A stretch of DNA of 14,108 nucleotides from Alistipes sp. (GCA_022511355.1 JAFLRS010000037.1:1-14108), one strand, 5' to 3'. Positions 6,640 through 13,974 are shown, numbered from the stretch's first letter. A program made the numbers and translations. Notes: generated from the sequence alone by a model not told the origin.

Positions 6640-7560
6640 ATGGAACTTTTGAAAGTGGAGCACGTCTCGAAGAGCTTTGCCGCTCACAAAGCTTTGGATG
6701 ACGTATCGCTCTCGGTGCCGAGGGGCACGGTTTACGGACTGCTCGGACCCAACGGCGCGGGAAAAACCACGCTTATACGCATCATCAACCGCATTACCGC
6801 TCCCGACAGCGGACGCGTACTCTTCGACGGACGCGACATAGCTCCCGAAGATATCCGCCGCATAGGCTATCTGCCCGAGGAGCGGGGACTCTACCGCAAA
6901 ATGAAGGTCGGCGAACAGGCACTGTTTTTCGCCCGCCTGAAGGGTCTTTCGCGTCGCGAGGCCACGGTGCGGCTCAAGGAGTGGTTCGTGAAATTCGGCA
7001 TCGAATCGTGGTGGAACAAGCGTGTCGAGGAGCTGTCGAAGGGTATGGCTCAGAAGGTGCAGTTCATAGTGACAGTGCTTCACCGTCCGCAGCTGCTCAT
7101 TTTCGACGAACCTTTTTCGGGCTTCGACCCCGTGAATGCCGACCTGCTCAAGAATGAGATTCTCGCTCTGCGCGACAATGGCGCCACCGTAATATTCTCG
7201 ACCCACAACATGGCCAGCGTAGAGCAGATTTGCGACCACATAACCCTTATCAACAAGTCGCACGACGTGCTGTCGGGACCGGTCGAGGAGGTGCGCCGAC
7301 GCTACGGAAACAACATTTTCCGTCTGGAGTTCGCAGGTGCGGGCAATCCGCTTGCAGCGATTGCGGCCGACCGGTACGAAATCCTCGAGGAGTCGGAACC
7401 CTCGCCCGAACGACGCGCGATAAAATTGCGCATAGCCGACGACTCCGACATACGACCCATAATAGCGTCGGTGAACGAAGCGGTGGATTTGCGTTCGTTC
7501 GAGGAGCTTATACCGAGCATGAACGATATTTTCATCCGCGCCGTGAGCGGAAATCTTTAG
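6640..7560 (+). CDS. ABC transporter ATP-binding protein (NatA-like)
   Basis: This encodes a 306-residue ATPase that powers the membrane subunit encoded 22 bases downstream. All nucleotide-binding motifs are intact: Walker A GPNGAGKTT (36-44), signature LSKGMAQ (132-138), Walker B LLIFDEP with D156-E157, D-loop SGFDP, and H-loop H189 in STHNM. After about residue 215 comes a DUF4162-type C-terminal region ('LINKSHDVLSGPVEEVRRRYG' and beyond) that is common in ABC-2 exporter ATPases. I chose the ATG at 6640 because it begins directly with the beta-strand 'LLKVEHVSKSF', follows an A/T-rich leader and lies just after a good promoter. Related pairs include the Na+ exporter NatAB and various drug or lipid exporters. 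The substrate here is not determinable. Confidence 0.95.
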   Translation: MELLKVEHVSKSFAAHKALDDVSLSVPRGTVYGLLGPNGAGKTTLIRIINRITAPDSGRVLFDGRDIAPEDIRRIGYLPEERGLYRKMKVGEQALFFARLKGLSRREATVRLKEWFVKFGIESWWNKRVEELSKGMAQKVQFIVTVLHRPQLLIFDEPFSGFDPVNADLLKNEILALRDNGATVIFSTHNMASVEQICDHITLINKSHDVLSGPVEEVRRRYGNNIFRLEFAGAGNPLAAIAADRYEILEESEPSPERRAIKLRIADDSDIRPIIASVNEAVDLRSFEELIPSMNDIFIRAVSGNL

Positions 7561-7582
7561 AAACCGATAAAACAAGCAAGCA

Positions 7583-8899
7583 ATGTCACAGACAGCAATT
7601 ATAATAGGACGCGAATTTAACGAGCGTGTACGCAAAAAGTCATTTATTCTCAGCACGATACTGATGCCGGTATTCGTGATAGCGATGATGGTCATCCCCT
7701 CGCTGATAATGTTCTACGCCAAGGGCGGCACCAAGACCGTGGCCGTGGTGGACGAGAGCGGAGTGATAGCTCCGCAGCTGGAATCGGACGACGATTTGAT
7801 GTTCGTTCCGGTCGATGCGCAGCTCGACAGCGTGCGCGAGAATATGACCGAAATCTTCGGAATACTCTACATCGGAGCCGGAATCCTCGAAAATCCCAAC
7901 GACGTGCGTCTTTACACCAACGGTTCGTCGGCGGCGATGGTCGAGAGCGCCATCACGGAGCGCATCGAGGATATAATCGAGAGCGAAAAACTCAAACAGT
8001 ACGACATTCACGACCTGCAGAGCATCCTCGCGGCGGTGAAGACTTCGGTTTCGCTGTCGGTCTTCCGCAACGAACCCGATTCGGAGGATGAACTCTCCTC
8101 CTCGACCGCCCTCTCGGCCGGAGTGGGATTCGCGCTGGGTATGATTCTCTATATGTTCCTCATCATCTACGGAGCCATGGTTATGCAGAGCGTAATCGAA
8201 GAGAAGAGTTCGCGCGTACTCGAGGTCATGGTTTCGTCGGTAAGACCCTATCAGCTCATGCTGGGCAAGATTCTGGGCGTGGCCGCCGTGGCTGCCGTGC
8301 AGATTGTAATATGGGGCGTACTCATCTGCGGCACCTGTGCCGTGGCTCTGCCCATGATTATACCTTCGGATGTGGCCGAGAGCGTCGAAGCTTTTCAATC
8401 GGGAGCGGTCGAAGCAGTGTCGGCCGACGTGGACATGGAGGTACTCAAGGTCGTAAGCACGCTCTCCGATACGGGCTACGTGGCTTCGATATTCGCATGG
8501 CTGCTGCTCTTCATGGTGGGCGGTTATCTGCTCTATTCGGCACTCTTCGCGGCGATAGGTTCGAGTGTCGATTCGGTGCAGGACGCGTCGCAGTTCCAGA
8601 CCATACTGATGATGCCCATCATAATCTCGATATTCGTAATGATGACCATCATGAACGACCCCGCATCGCCGGTGGCCGTGTGGTGTTCCTACATACCCTT
8701 CACGTCGCCCATCGTCATGATGGCCCGCATTCCGTCGGGAGTGCCTCTGTGGGAGATTGCCGTTTCGCTCATCATTCTCTATGCGACATTCGCCGGTACG
8801 GTGTGGGCCGCGGCAAAAATCTATCGCGTGGGAATATTCATGTACGGCAAGAAACCCACTTTCAAGGAGTTGTGGAAGTGGATGCGCTACAAATACTGA
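7583..8899 (+). CDS. ABC-2 type exporter permease (NatB-like)
   Basis: This 438-residue inner-membrane subunit partners the preceding ATPase. The arrangement is typical of ABC-2/NatB permeases. A cytoplasmic start ('IIGREFNERVRKKSFILST') is followed by the first membrane segment (about residues 22-46). A large extracytoplasmic domain (about 50-175) opens with 'KTVAVVDESG'. Then come roughly five membrane segments in the C-terminal half, the first around 'GFALGMILYMFLIIYGAMVM'. The 'SVIEEKSSRVLEVMVSSVRPYQLMLGKILG' stretch is the conserved cytoplasmic coupling segment of the family. The gene pair shares one promoter and ends in a hairpin terminator that overlaps the 3' end of convergent nrdG. 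The cargo is unknown; Na+, drugs or lipids have been reported for relatives. Confidence 0.93.
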   Translation: MSQTAIIIGREFNERVRKKSFILSTILMPVFVIAMMVIPSLIMFYAKGGTKTVAVVDESGVIAPQLESDDDLMFVPVDAQLDSVRENMTEIFGILYIGAGILENPNDVRLYTNGSSAAMVESAITERIEDIIESEKLKQYDIHDLQSILAAVKTSVSLSVFRNEPDSEDELSSSTALSAGVGFALGMILYMFLIIYGAMVMQSVIEEKSSRVLEVMVSSVRPYQLMLGKILGVAAVAAVQIVIWGVLICGTCAVALPMIIPSDVAESVEAFQSGAVEAVSADVDMEVLKVVSTLSDTGYVASIFAWLLLFMVGGYLLYSALFAAIGSSVDSVQDASQFQTILMMPIIISIFVMMTIMNDPASPVAVWCSYIPFTSPIVMMARIPSGVPLWEIAVSLIILYATFAGTVWAAAKIYRVGIFMYGKKPTFKELWKWMRYKY

Positions 8900-8913
8900 T
8901 TGCGCAAGCAATC
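8898..8913. other. GNRA-capped hairpin at the permease stop codon
   Basis: GATTGC-GCAA-GCAATC forms a 6-bp stem with a GCAA tetraloop, starting inside the permease TGA. GTGCGCAC, a perfect 8-base palindrome, follows at 8915-8922. No T-tract follows. It may stabilise the 3' end of either convergent message. Confidence 0.45.
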
Positions 8914-8923
8914 GGTGCGCACT

Positions 8924-9430
8924 TTATTGCAGGGCGAGTTCCACGACTTCGCCCTGCAATGATTTTTGCACGTCGATGATGCGCTGATTGCGGCTGCCGC
9001 GGAAACGAAGCGACAGGTCGCGTTCCGATTCGATGAAGGGACCGTCCACAATCACGTCGCAGAGCAGAGCCAGCGCGCGTCGTGAGGGGTCGAGCATCAA
9101 ATCCTCGAACCTGTATCCCGTATAACACCATATGGTTTTGTCGGTGCGCTGTTTTATCATGCGTGCCAGCTGCGTGAATCCTTCGGGCCGGAACATGGGG
9201 TCGCCGCCCGTGAAGGTTACATTCATGTCGGCGTCGGCTATGCGGCCGAAAAGCTCTTCGACCGACATTTTTTCGCCGGCTTCGGGGTCCCACGACTGCG
9301 GATTGTGACACCCCGCACAACGATTTTCGCACCCCGAACAGTATATCGAGGTGCGAAGTCCCGTTCCGTCTACCGATGTCCCGTAACGGATGTCGAGTAT
9401 GCGGATGCTATTTGTGGATGACCCGGTCAT
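8924..9430 (-). CDS. nrdG: Anaerobic ribonucleoside-triphosphate reductase activating protein
   Basis: This radical SAM enzyme cleaves SAM to make the 5'-deoxyadenosyl radical that installs the glycyl radical on NrdD. With the start at 9430 it is 168 residues, the usual NrdG length. The cluster motif is C34-x3-C38-x2-C41 within 'YCSGCENRCAGCHNPQSW', and the SAM-binding GGDP motif is at 75-78. The typical family opening 'IRILDIRYGTSVDGTGLRTSIY' immediately follows the chosen start. A longer in-frame extension up to 9562 exists, but it runs through the nrdD Cys4 coding region and has low-complexity, non-family sequence, so I reject it. The start overlaps the nrdD stop by 23 bases, indicating translational coupling. 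The last codons lie in the hairpin that terminates the convergent ABC operon. Confidence 0.93.
   Translation of the reverse strand: MTGSSTNSIRILDIRYGTSVDGTGLRTSIYCSGCENRCAGCHNPQSWDPEAGEKMSVEELFGRIADADMNVTFTGGDPMFRPEGFTQLARMIKQRTDKTIWCYTGYRFEDLMLDPSRRALALLCDVIVDGPFIESERDLSLRFRGSRNQRIIDVQKSLQGEVVELALQ
8926..8967 (+). terminator. Terminator of the ABC operon, inside the nrdG 3' end
   Basis: ATTGCAGGGCGA (8926-8937) pairs perfectly with TCGCCCTGCAAT (8949-8960) around an 11-base loop, followed by GATTTTT. The T-tract serves plus-strand transcription from the ABC operon, and the whole structure lies within the last 14 codons of nrdG on the other strand. No T-tract follows the hairpin on the minus strand. 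Confidence 0.75.
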
Positions 9431-11615
9431 TGAGTTCGGCCAGCTTGGCTTTGTTCCAGCGGTCGGTGGTGCCGACCAGATAGCCCGTAATGCGCTGAAG
9501 TTTGTCGATGTTGCCGCTGCCGCAGTCGGGACATACGGCCAGATTATCTTCGGCATCTTCATGTCCGCAATCCATGCAGCGGTTGCGGTTGTGGTTCACC
9601 GAGCAGTATCCTATGTCGTACTTGTCCATCAAATCGACTATATCCATAATCGCCTGCGGATTGTGCGTGGCATCGCCGTCGATTTCGATGTAGAAGATAT
9701 GGCCTCCGCGCGTGAGTTCGTGATAGGGAGCCTCCACCTCGGCCTTGTGTTTGGGCGAACACTTGTAGTATACGGGCACATGATTCGAGTTGGTATAGTA
9801 GATTTTGTCGGTAATGCCGGGCAGTTCGCCGAACGTTTTGCGGTCGGTGCGCGTGAATCGGCCCGAAAGACCTTCGGCGGGAGTGGCCAGCACGCTGAAG
9901 TTGTGCTGATAACGCTCCGAAAATTCGTTTGCACGGTCGCGCATATAGGTCACAATGCGCAGACCCAACTGCTGAGCCTTTTCGCTTTCGCCGTGATGTT
10001 TGCCGGTGAGGGCGATAAGGCATTCGGCCAGTCCGATGAATCCGATGCCCAGCGTACCCTGATTGATTACGCGTTCGATGGTGTCGTTGGGTTTCAGCTC
10101 TTCGCATCCGGTCCAGAGCGACGACATCAGCAGCGGGAACTGCTTGGCGAGAGCGGTTTTCTGGAAGTTGTAGCGGTCGCAGAGCTGTTTGGCGGCGATT
10201 TCGAGCAGTTCGTCGAGCTTCACGAAGAACTGTTCGATGCGCGCCTTCTCATCCTCGATGGACATACACTCTATGGCCAGACGCACGATGTTTATGGTGG
10301 TGAAGGAGATGTTTCCGCGGCCGACGGAGCTTTTCTCGCCGAACCGGTTTTCGAATACGCGGGTGCGGCAGCCCATGGTCGCCACCTCGTAGAGATAGCG
10401 TTTGGGGTCCTCGGGGTTCCACTTCTCGTGCCGGTTGAAGCTGGCGTCGAGATTCACGAAGTTGGGGAAGAAACGTCGTGCGGCCACCTTGCAAGCCTCT
10501 ACATAGAGGTCGTAGTTGGGGTCGGACGGCAGATAACTTACGCCGCGCTTCTTTTTCCATATCTGAATGGGGAATATTGCGGTAGAACCGTTGCCCACGC
10601 CCTCGTAGGTGGTGCGGAGCAGTTCGCGGATTATGCACCGTCCTTCGGCCGAGGTGTCGGTGCCGTAGTTTATCGACGAGAATACCACCTGATTGCCTCC
10701 GCGCGAATGGATGGTGTTCATGTTGTGGATGAAGGCTTCCATCGACTGATGTACGCGGTTTACGGTGCGGTTCACGGCGTGCTGACGGAAACGTTCGTCG
10801 CCCTGCAGGAAGTCGAGGTCGCGCACGACATAATCTTCGATGGGGGTGTCGTAGAGATGTTTGAGTTCGAGTCCCGTGAGTTTTTCGATGGTTTTAATCT
10901 CTTCGATGTAGCTGCGGCGGACGAACGGAGCCAGATAGAAATCGAATGCCGGTATGGCCTGACCGCCGTGCATTTCGTTCTGCACGATTTCCATCGAGAT
11001 GCAGGCCATGATAGAGGCGGTTTCGATGCGTTTTGTGGGTCGCGATTCACCGTGTCCGGCGACGAATCCGCGTTCGAGTATGCGGTCGAGCGGATGCTGG
11101 ATGCAGGTGAGCGACTTGGTGGGATAGTAATCCTTGTCGTGGATGTGCAGATAGTTGTTGTGCAGCGCCCATCTGGTTTCGTCGGAGAGGAGGAAGTCGT
11201 CCACGAAGGGTTTGGTCGATTCGGAAGCGAACTTCATCATCATGCCGGCAGGGGTGTCGGCATTCATATTGGCATTCTCGCGCGTGATGTCGTTGTTCTT
11301 GGTCTCGACGATTTCGAGGAACATATCGCGGGTCTTGGCCTTGCGGGCCACGCTGCGCTGATTGCGGTAGGCGATGTAGCTTTTGGCCACCTCCTTGCGG
11401 GGCGACGACATAAGCTCCATTTCGACCATGTCCTGAATCTCCTCGACCGAAGACTGTTCGTTGCCGCGCACGGCGATGCGGTCCACTATCTTGTTGATCA
11501 GCAGTTCGTCTTCGCCCTGTCGGGTGGTAAGCATCGCTTTGCGGATTGCCGAAGCGATTTTTTCGCGGTTGAAGCCGACGATGCGGCCGTCACGTTTGAG
11601 AACGGTTTGTATCAT
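9408..11615 (-). CDS. nrdD: Anaerobic (class III) ribonucleoside-triphosphate reductase
   Basis: This 735-residue glycyl-radical enzyme reduces ribonucleoside triphosphates to deoxyribonucleotides without oxygen. Residues 1 to about 90 form an ATP-cone allosteric domain ('VLKRDGRIVGFNREKIASAIRKAM'). The catalytic 10-stranded barrel follows, with recognisable stretches such as 'YLHIHDKDYY', 'GGNQVVFSSINYGTDTS' and 'GRGNISFTTINIVRLAIE'. Near the C-terminus a Cys4 zinc site (C680, C683, C695, C698) precedes the radical loop RITGYLVG with G711 as the expected radical glycine. Length and motifs are complete. The gene is the first of an nrdDG operon. An AGAGGAG Shine-Dalgarno-like sequence at 11630-11624 precedes the ATG by 8 bases, which is unusual for this phylum and for this window. 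The enzyme implies growth under strict or frequent anaerobiosis. Confidence 0.97.
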   Translation of the reverse strand: MIQTVLKRDGRIVGFNREKIASAIRKAMLTTRQGEDELLINKIVDRIAVRGNEQSSVEEIQDMVEMELMSSPRKEVAKSYIAYRNQRSVARKAKTRDMFLEIVETKNNDITRENANMNADTPAGMMMKFASESTKPFVDDFLLSDETRWALHNNYLHIHDKDYYPTKSLTCIQHPLDRILERGFVAGHGESRPTKRIETASIMACISMEIVQNEMHGGQAIPAFDFYLAPFVRRSYIEEIKTIEKLTGLELKHLYDTPIEDYVVRDLDFLQGDERFRQHAVNRTVNRVHQSMEAFIHNMNTIHSRGGNQVVFSSINYGTDTSAEGRCIIRELLRTTYEGVGNGSTAIFPIQIWKKKRGVSYLPSDPNYDLYVEACKVAARRFFPNFVNLDASFNRHEKWNPEDPKRYLYEVATMGCRTRVFENRFGEKSSVGRGNISFTTINIVRLAIECMSIEDEKARIEQFFVKLDELLEIAAKQLCDRYNFQKTALAKQFPLLMSSLWTGCEELKPNDTIERVINQGTLGIGFIGLAECLIALTGKHHGESEKAQQLGLRIVTYMRDRANEFSERYQHNFSVLATPAEGLSGRFTRTDRKTFGELPGITDKIYYTNSNHVPVYYKCSPKHKAEVEAPYHELTRGGHIFYIEIDGDATHNPQAIMDIVDLMDKYDIGYCSVNHNRNRCMDCGHEDAEDNLAVCPDCGSGNIDKLQRITGYLVGTTDRWNKAKLAELNDRVIHK

Positions 11616-11651
11616 AATCTATGCTCCTCTGAAATCAATGGAAAGGGATTA

Positions 11652-11687
11652 CAAAAATAGCTAATCGCACACAAATTTCTCAGAAAA
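11652..11687 (-). promoter_or_regulatory. Promoter of nrdDG
   Basis: On the minus strand TATTTTTG (11659-11652) is an exact TAnnTTTG match. TTTTCTG (11687-11681), a 3-of-4 match to the -33 TTTG, ends 21 bases upstream. The predicted start near 11645 gives a leader of about 30 bases. I looked for FNR-type and NrdR-type boxes and found none that were convincing. Confidence 0.5.
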
Positions 11688-11699
11688 TCGCCGCGACTT

Positions 11700-11820
11700 A
11701 TCAACAAGTTTTTGACCTTTTCCGGCGACCCCTCGTCCGAAGCCCGCAGAGGCCGTTTTGCACGCAACGACTCCGAAAACGGATTTGCATTCCGGCTATT
11801 TTTGCCGCAGCTCCACAGGA
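11700..11820. other. Intergenic segment between ung and nrdD, possible dispersed repeat
   Basis: No gene fits here. The segment holds a perfect inverted repeat, CCGTTTT (11753-11759) and AAAACGG (11776-11782), with a 16-base loop and no T-tract. The stretch around 11730-11800 resembles intergenic repeats I recall from Alistipes-type genomes, whose conceptual translation reads like 'SSEARRGRFARNDS'. That resemblance is from memory only. No clear terminator for ung is visible. Confidence 0.3.
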
Positions 11821-12483
11821 TTACCACACGATCGGAGTACGGCCCGTCCGTTGCAGATAGTCGTTGGCCTGCGAGAAGTGACGGCAGCCGAAGAAACCGC
11901 GGTAGACCGACAGCGGCGACGGATGCACTGCCTTGAGTATCAGATTGGTTGCGGGGTCGGCAATGGCACCTTTGCGTTGGGCGTAGCTGCCCCACAACAT
12001 ATAGACTATGCCCTGTTTGCGTTCGGAGATGGCCTTCACCACGGCATCGGTGAAGATCTCCCATCCCTGACCCGCATGAGAAGCCGCTTCATGTTCGCGG
12101 ACCGTCAGCACCGAGTTGAGAAGCAGCACTCCCTGTTCGGCCCAGCGGTCGAGATTGCCCGATTGCGGTACGGGTGCGCCGGTATCCTCATGCACCTCGC
12201 GGAAGATGTTTTGCAGCGAGGGCGGAAACGGCACTCCGTCGCCCACCGAGAAACAGAGTCCGTTGGCCTGTCCGGGTCCGTGATAGGGGTCCTGACCGAT
12301 GATTACCGCCTTGAGCGATTCGAACGGACATTTGTCGAATGCGCGGAAAATGTTGGCTCCGCGCGGATAGATGCGTCGCGAAGCATATTCGCTTTTCACG
12401 AAATCGACAAGTCGTGCGAAGTAAGGTTTTTCGAATTCGTCGGCCAGCACGGCTCTCCAGTCCTCGGCTATCTTGACATTCAT
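11821..12483 (-). CDS. ung: Uracil-DNA glycosylase, family 1
   Basis: This 220-residue enzyme excises uracil from DNA, the first step of base-excision repair after cytosine deamination or dUMP incorporation. The family-1 signature is complete: water-activating loop GQDPYHGPGQANGL with catalytic D65, 'FPPSLQNIF' (uracil/minor-groove loop), 'LLLNSVLTV', and the leucine-intercalation loop HPSPLSVYRGFFG with H187 and L191. Length is standard and no signal sequence is present. It is transcribed divergently from metK and in the same direction as nrdDG, with 205 bases between the ung stop and the nrdD start. nrdD has its own promoter-like sequence, so the two are probably separate units, though read-through is possible because I see no strong terminator after ung. 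Confidence 0.97.
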   Translation of the reverse strand: MNVKIAEDWRAVLADEFEKPYFARLVDFVKSEYASRRIYPRGANIFRAFDKCPFESLKAVIIGQDPYHGPGQANGLCFSVGDGVPFPPSLQNIFREVHEDTGAPVPQSGNLDRWAEQGVLLLNSVLTVREHEAASHAGQGWEIFTDAVVKAISERKQGIVYMLWGSYAQRKGAIADPATNLILKAVHPSPLSVYRGFFGCRHFSQANDYLQRTGRTPIVW

Positions 12484-12500
12484 GGTGTTCCAATTTTGCG

Positions 12501-12508
12501 TAAATATA
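12501..12508 (-). promoter_or_regulatory. Possible -7 element for ung
   Basis: Minus-strand TATATTTA matches TAnnTTTG apart from the last base and lies 18 bases upstream of the ung ATG, giving a very short leader of about 11 bases. No good -33 box is present, so this is tentative. Confidence 0.35.
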
Positions 12509-12517
12509 GTGAATTTA

Positions 12518-12549
12518 TTTGGATTTGACGACCGGTTGTCTTATCTTTG
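12518..12549 (+). promoter_or_regulatory. Promoter of metK
   Basis: TTTG (12518-12521), a 20-base spacer and an exact -7 element TATCTTTG (12542-12549) form a near-ideal Bacteroidetes promoter. The predicted start is near 12556, which gives an unusually long leader of about 150 bases that contains a riboswitch. A second TTTG at 12524-12527 is too close (14 bases). Confidence 0.7.
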
Positions 12550-12553
12550 CACG

Positions 12554-12624
12554 CCCGTTCGGACCAACGGGATGCTGTGGAAGGATTTGGACTGATTGCA
12601 ACCACAATAAAAAACTGCTAAACC
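12554..12624 (+). promoter_or_regulatory. SAM-II (SAM_alpha class) riboswitch in the metK leader
   Basis: A SAM-binding pseudoknot is predicted. P1 is TGTGG (12576-12580) with CCACA (12602-12606). Loop 1 carries GATTT, a 7-base spacer and ATTGCA (12584-12600), which is the same length and the same conserved blocks as the crystallised SAM-II aptamer. An A-rich linker containing ATAAA (12607-12611) leads to the 3' strand GCTAAA (12617-12622). G12598 and C12599 of loop 1 can pair with C12618 and G12617, the two T before them with A12620 and A12621, and GG (12589-12590) can pair with CC (12623-12624). U12619 would be the SAM-contacting U. Two extra bases sit between P1 and GATTT compared with the structure I remember. 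A small hairpin, CCCGTT-CGGACC-AACGGG (12554-12571), lies just 5'. The downstream gene makes SAM, which fits feedback control. Whether control is translational or by termination is unresolved: a T6 run (12632-12637) follows 7 bases after the pseudoknot. Confidence 0.85.
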
Positions 12625-12704
12625 GGCACTCTTTTTTATTTGCGACTCCGTCGAATCCCGTACACATCAGTTTTGACGATAATTGATTAAAAAACAGTTT
12701 TCTT

Positions 12705-13955
12705 ATGGGATTTTTATTTACATCGGAGTCGGTGTCCGAAGGACATCCCGATAAAGTTTCAGACCAGATTTCCGATGCCGTCCTCGACGAATTCCTGCGT
12801 CGCGACAGCAATGCCAAAGTCGCTTGCGAAACCCTCTGCACGACAGGTCTCGTCGTCGTTGCCGGCGAAGTCCGCTCCGACGCTTATGTCGATATTCAGG
12901 GCGTCGCCCGGCGCGTAATCGACCGTATAGGCTACAATAAAAGCGAATATCAATTCGATGCCGCTTCGTGCGGTATTCTCTCGGCCATTCACGAACAGTC
13001 GTCCGACATCAATCAGGGCGTGGTTCGCGAAACCGAAGAGGAACAGGGTGCCGGCGACCAGGGCATGATGTTCGGATACGCCTGCAGCGAAACCCGCGAA
13101 CTCATGCCCGCCACGCTTATGCTTTCGCACGTCATCCTCAAGGAGTTGGCCGACATCCGCCGCGAGGGCCAAGTCATGACCTATCTGCGTCCCGATGCCA
13201 AGAGTCAGGTCACCATCGAGTACGACAGCGAAACCCGCAAACCGTTGCGTGTGCATACCATCGTGGTCTCGACGCAGCACGACGAGCAGGTGGAGACCGA
13301 CCGCATCTGCGACGATGTGCGGACGATTCTCATTCCGCGTGTGAAGGCTCGTCTGGAGCGTGCGCAGGACCGTCTGGCCGGACTCATCGGCGACGATTAT
13401 ATTCTTTATGTCAATCCTACGGGCAAGTTCGTCATCGGCGGGCCGCACGGAGATACGGGACTTACGGGACGCAAGATTATCGTCGACACTTACGGAGGCC
13501 GCGGTGCGCATGGCGGAGGTGCTTTTTCGGGCAAAGATTCGTCGAAGGTAGACCGTTCGGCGGCCTATGCCGCGCGTCATATCGCCAAGAACATGGTTGC
13601 GGCGGGCATTGCCGACGAGGTATTGGTGCAATTGTCGTATGCGATCGGCGTGGCTCATCCGTTGTCGGTGTTTGTGGACACTTACGGAACGGGGCATCTC
13701 AATCTTTCGGACGGCGAGATTGCCGAACGAATTTCGAAGTTGTTCGATTTGCGTCCTGCGAGCATTGTGAAGCGTTTCGGACTCAAGAATCCGATTTTCG
13801 AGGCCACGGCGGCATACGGACATTTCGGTCGTCGTCCTTACACCGAGAAGGTGATGTTTGTGCGTAACGGCCGCGAGGAGGAGCATGAGATCGAATTTTT
13901 CGGCTGGGAGAAGTTGGACGAAGTCGAGCGACTGAAAAAAGAGTTTTCGCTCTAA
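12705..13955 (+). CDS. metK: S-adenosylmethionine synthetase
   Basis: This 416-residue cytoplasmic enzyme joins methionine and ATP to make SAM, releasing phosphate and diphosphate. All three family signatures are present: GHPDK (13-17) near the N-terminus, the ATP-binding hexapeptide GAGDQG (115-120), and the phosphate-binding glycine-rich loop GGGAFSGKD (270-278). The length is slightly over the 380-400 typical of many bacteria but fits Bacteroidetes MetK. The ATG at 12705 starts directly in the conserved 'FTSESVSEGHPDK'. No Shine-Dalgarno is visible; the bases before the start are CAGTTTTCTT. The leader holds a SAM-II riboswitch, so SAM probably represses expression. The gene is monocistronic, with terminators starting 20 bases after the stop. 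Its product supplies the SAM used by NrdG nearby. Confidence 0.98.
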   Translation: MGFLFTSESVSEGHPDKVSDQISDAVLDEFLRRDSNAKVACETLCTTGLVVVAGEVRSDAYVDIQGVARRVIDRIGYNKSEYQFDAASCGILSAIHEQSSDINQGVVRETEEEQGAGDQGMMFGYACSETRELMPATLMLSHVILKELADIRREGQVMTYLRPDAKSQVTIEYDSETRKPLRVHTIVVSTQHDEQVETDRICDDVRTILIPRVKARLERAQDRLAGLIGDDYILYVNPTGKFVIGGPHGDTGLTGRKIIVDTYGGRGAHGGGAFSGKDSSKVDRSAAYAARHIAKNMVAAGIADEVLVQLSYAIGVAHPLSVFVDTYGTGHLNLSDGEIAERISKLFDLRPASIVKRFGLKNPIFEATAAYGHFGRRPYTEKVMFVRNGREEEHEIEFFGWEKLDEVERLKKEFSL

Positions 13956-13974
13956 AGCATCAGCATTCTTAATA

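Noticed and set aside
6499..6640. Upstream in-frame ATG for the ABC ATPase at 6499
   Set aside because: It lies before the previous gene's terminator and the ABC promoter. The added 47 residues are not family sequence, and the ATG at 6640 begins exactly where ABC ATPases begin.
9431..9562. N-terminal extension of NrdG starting at 9562
   Set aside because: The added 44 residues are read from the nrdD zinc-site region in another frame and do not resemble NrdG. The start at 9430 gives normal length and the usual coupled overlap.
11630..11645. Possible FNR-type box (TTGAT) upstream of nrdD
   Set aside because: Only one half-site is visible on the plus-strand sequence near 11635; the partner ATCAA at the right spacing is missing.
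9390..11660. Long plus-strand open frame (756 codons) opposite nrdD
   Set aside because: It mirrors nrdD almost end to end and is dominated by Val, Gly, Phe and His patterns that arise from reverse reading of its codons. nrdD has complete catalytic motifs; this frame has none.
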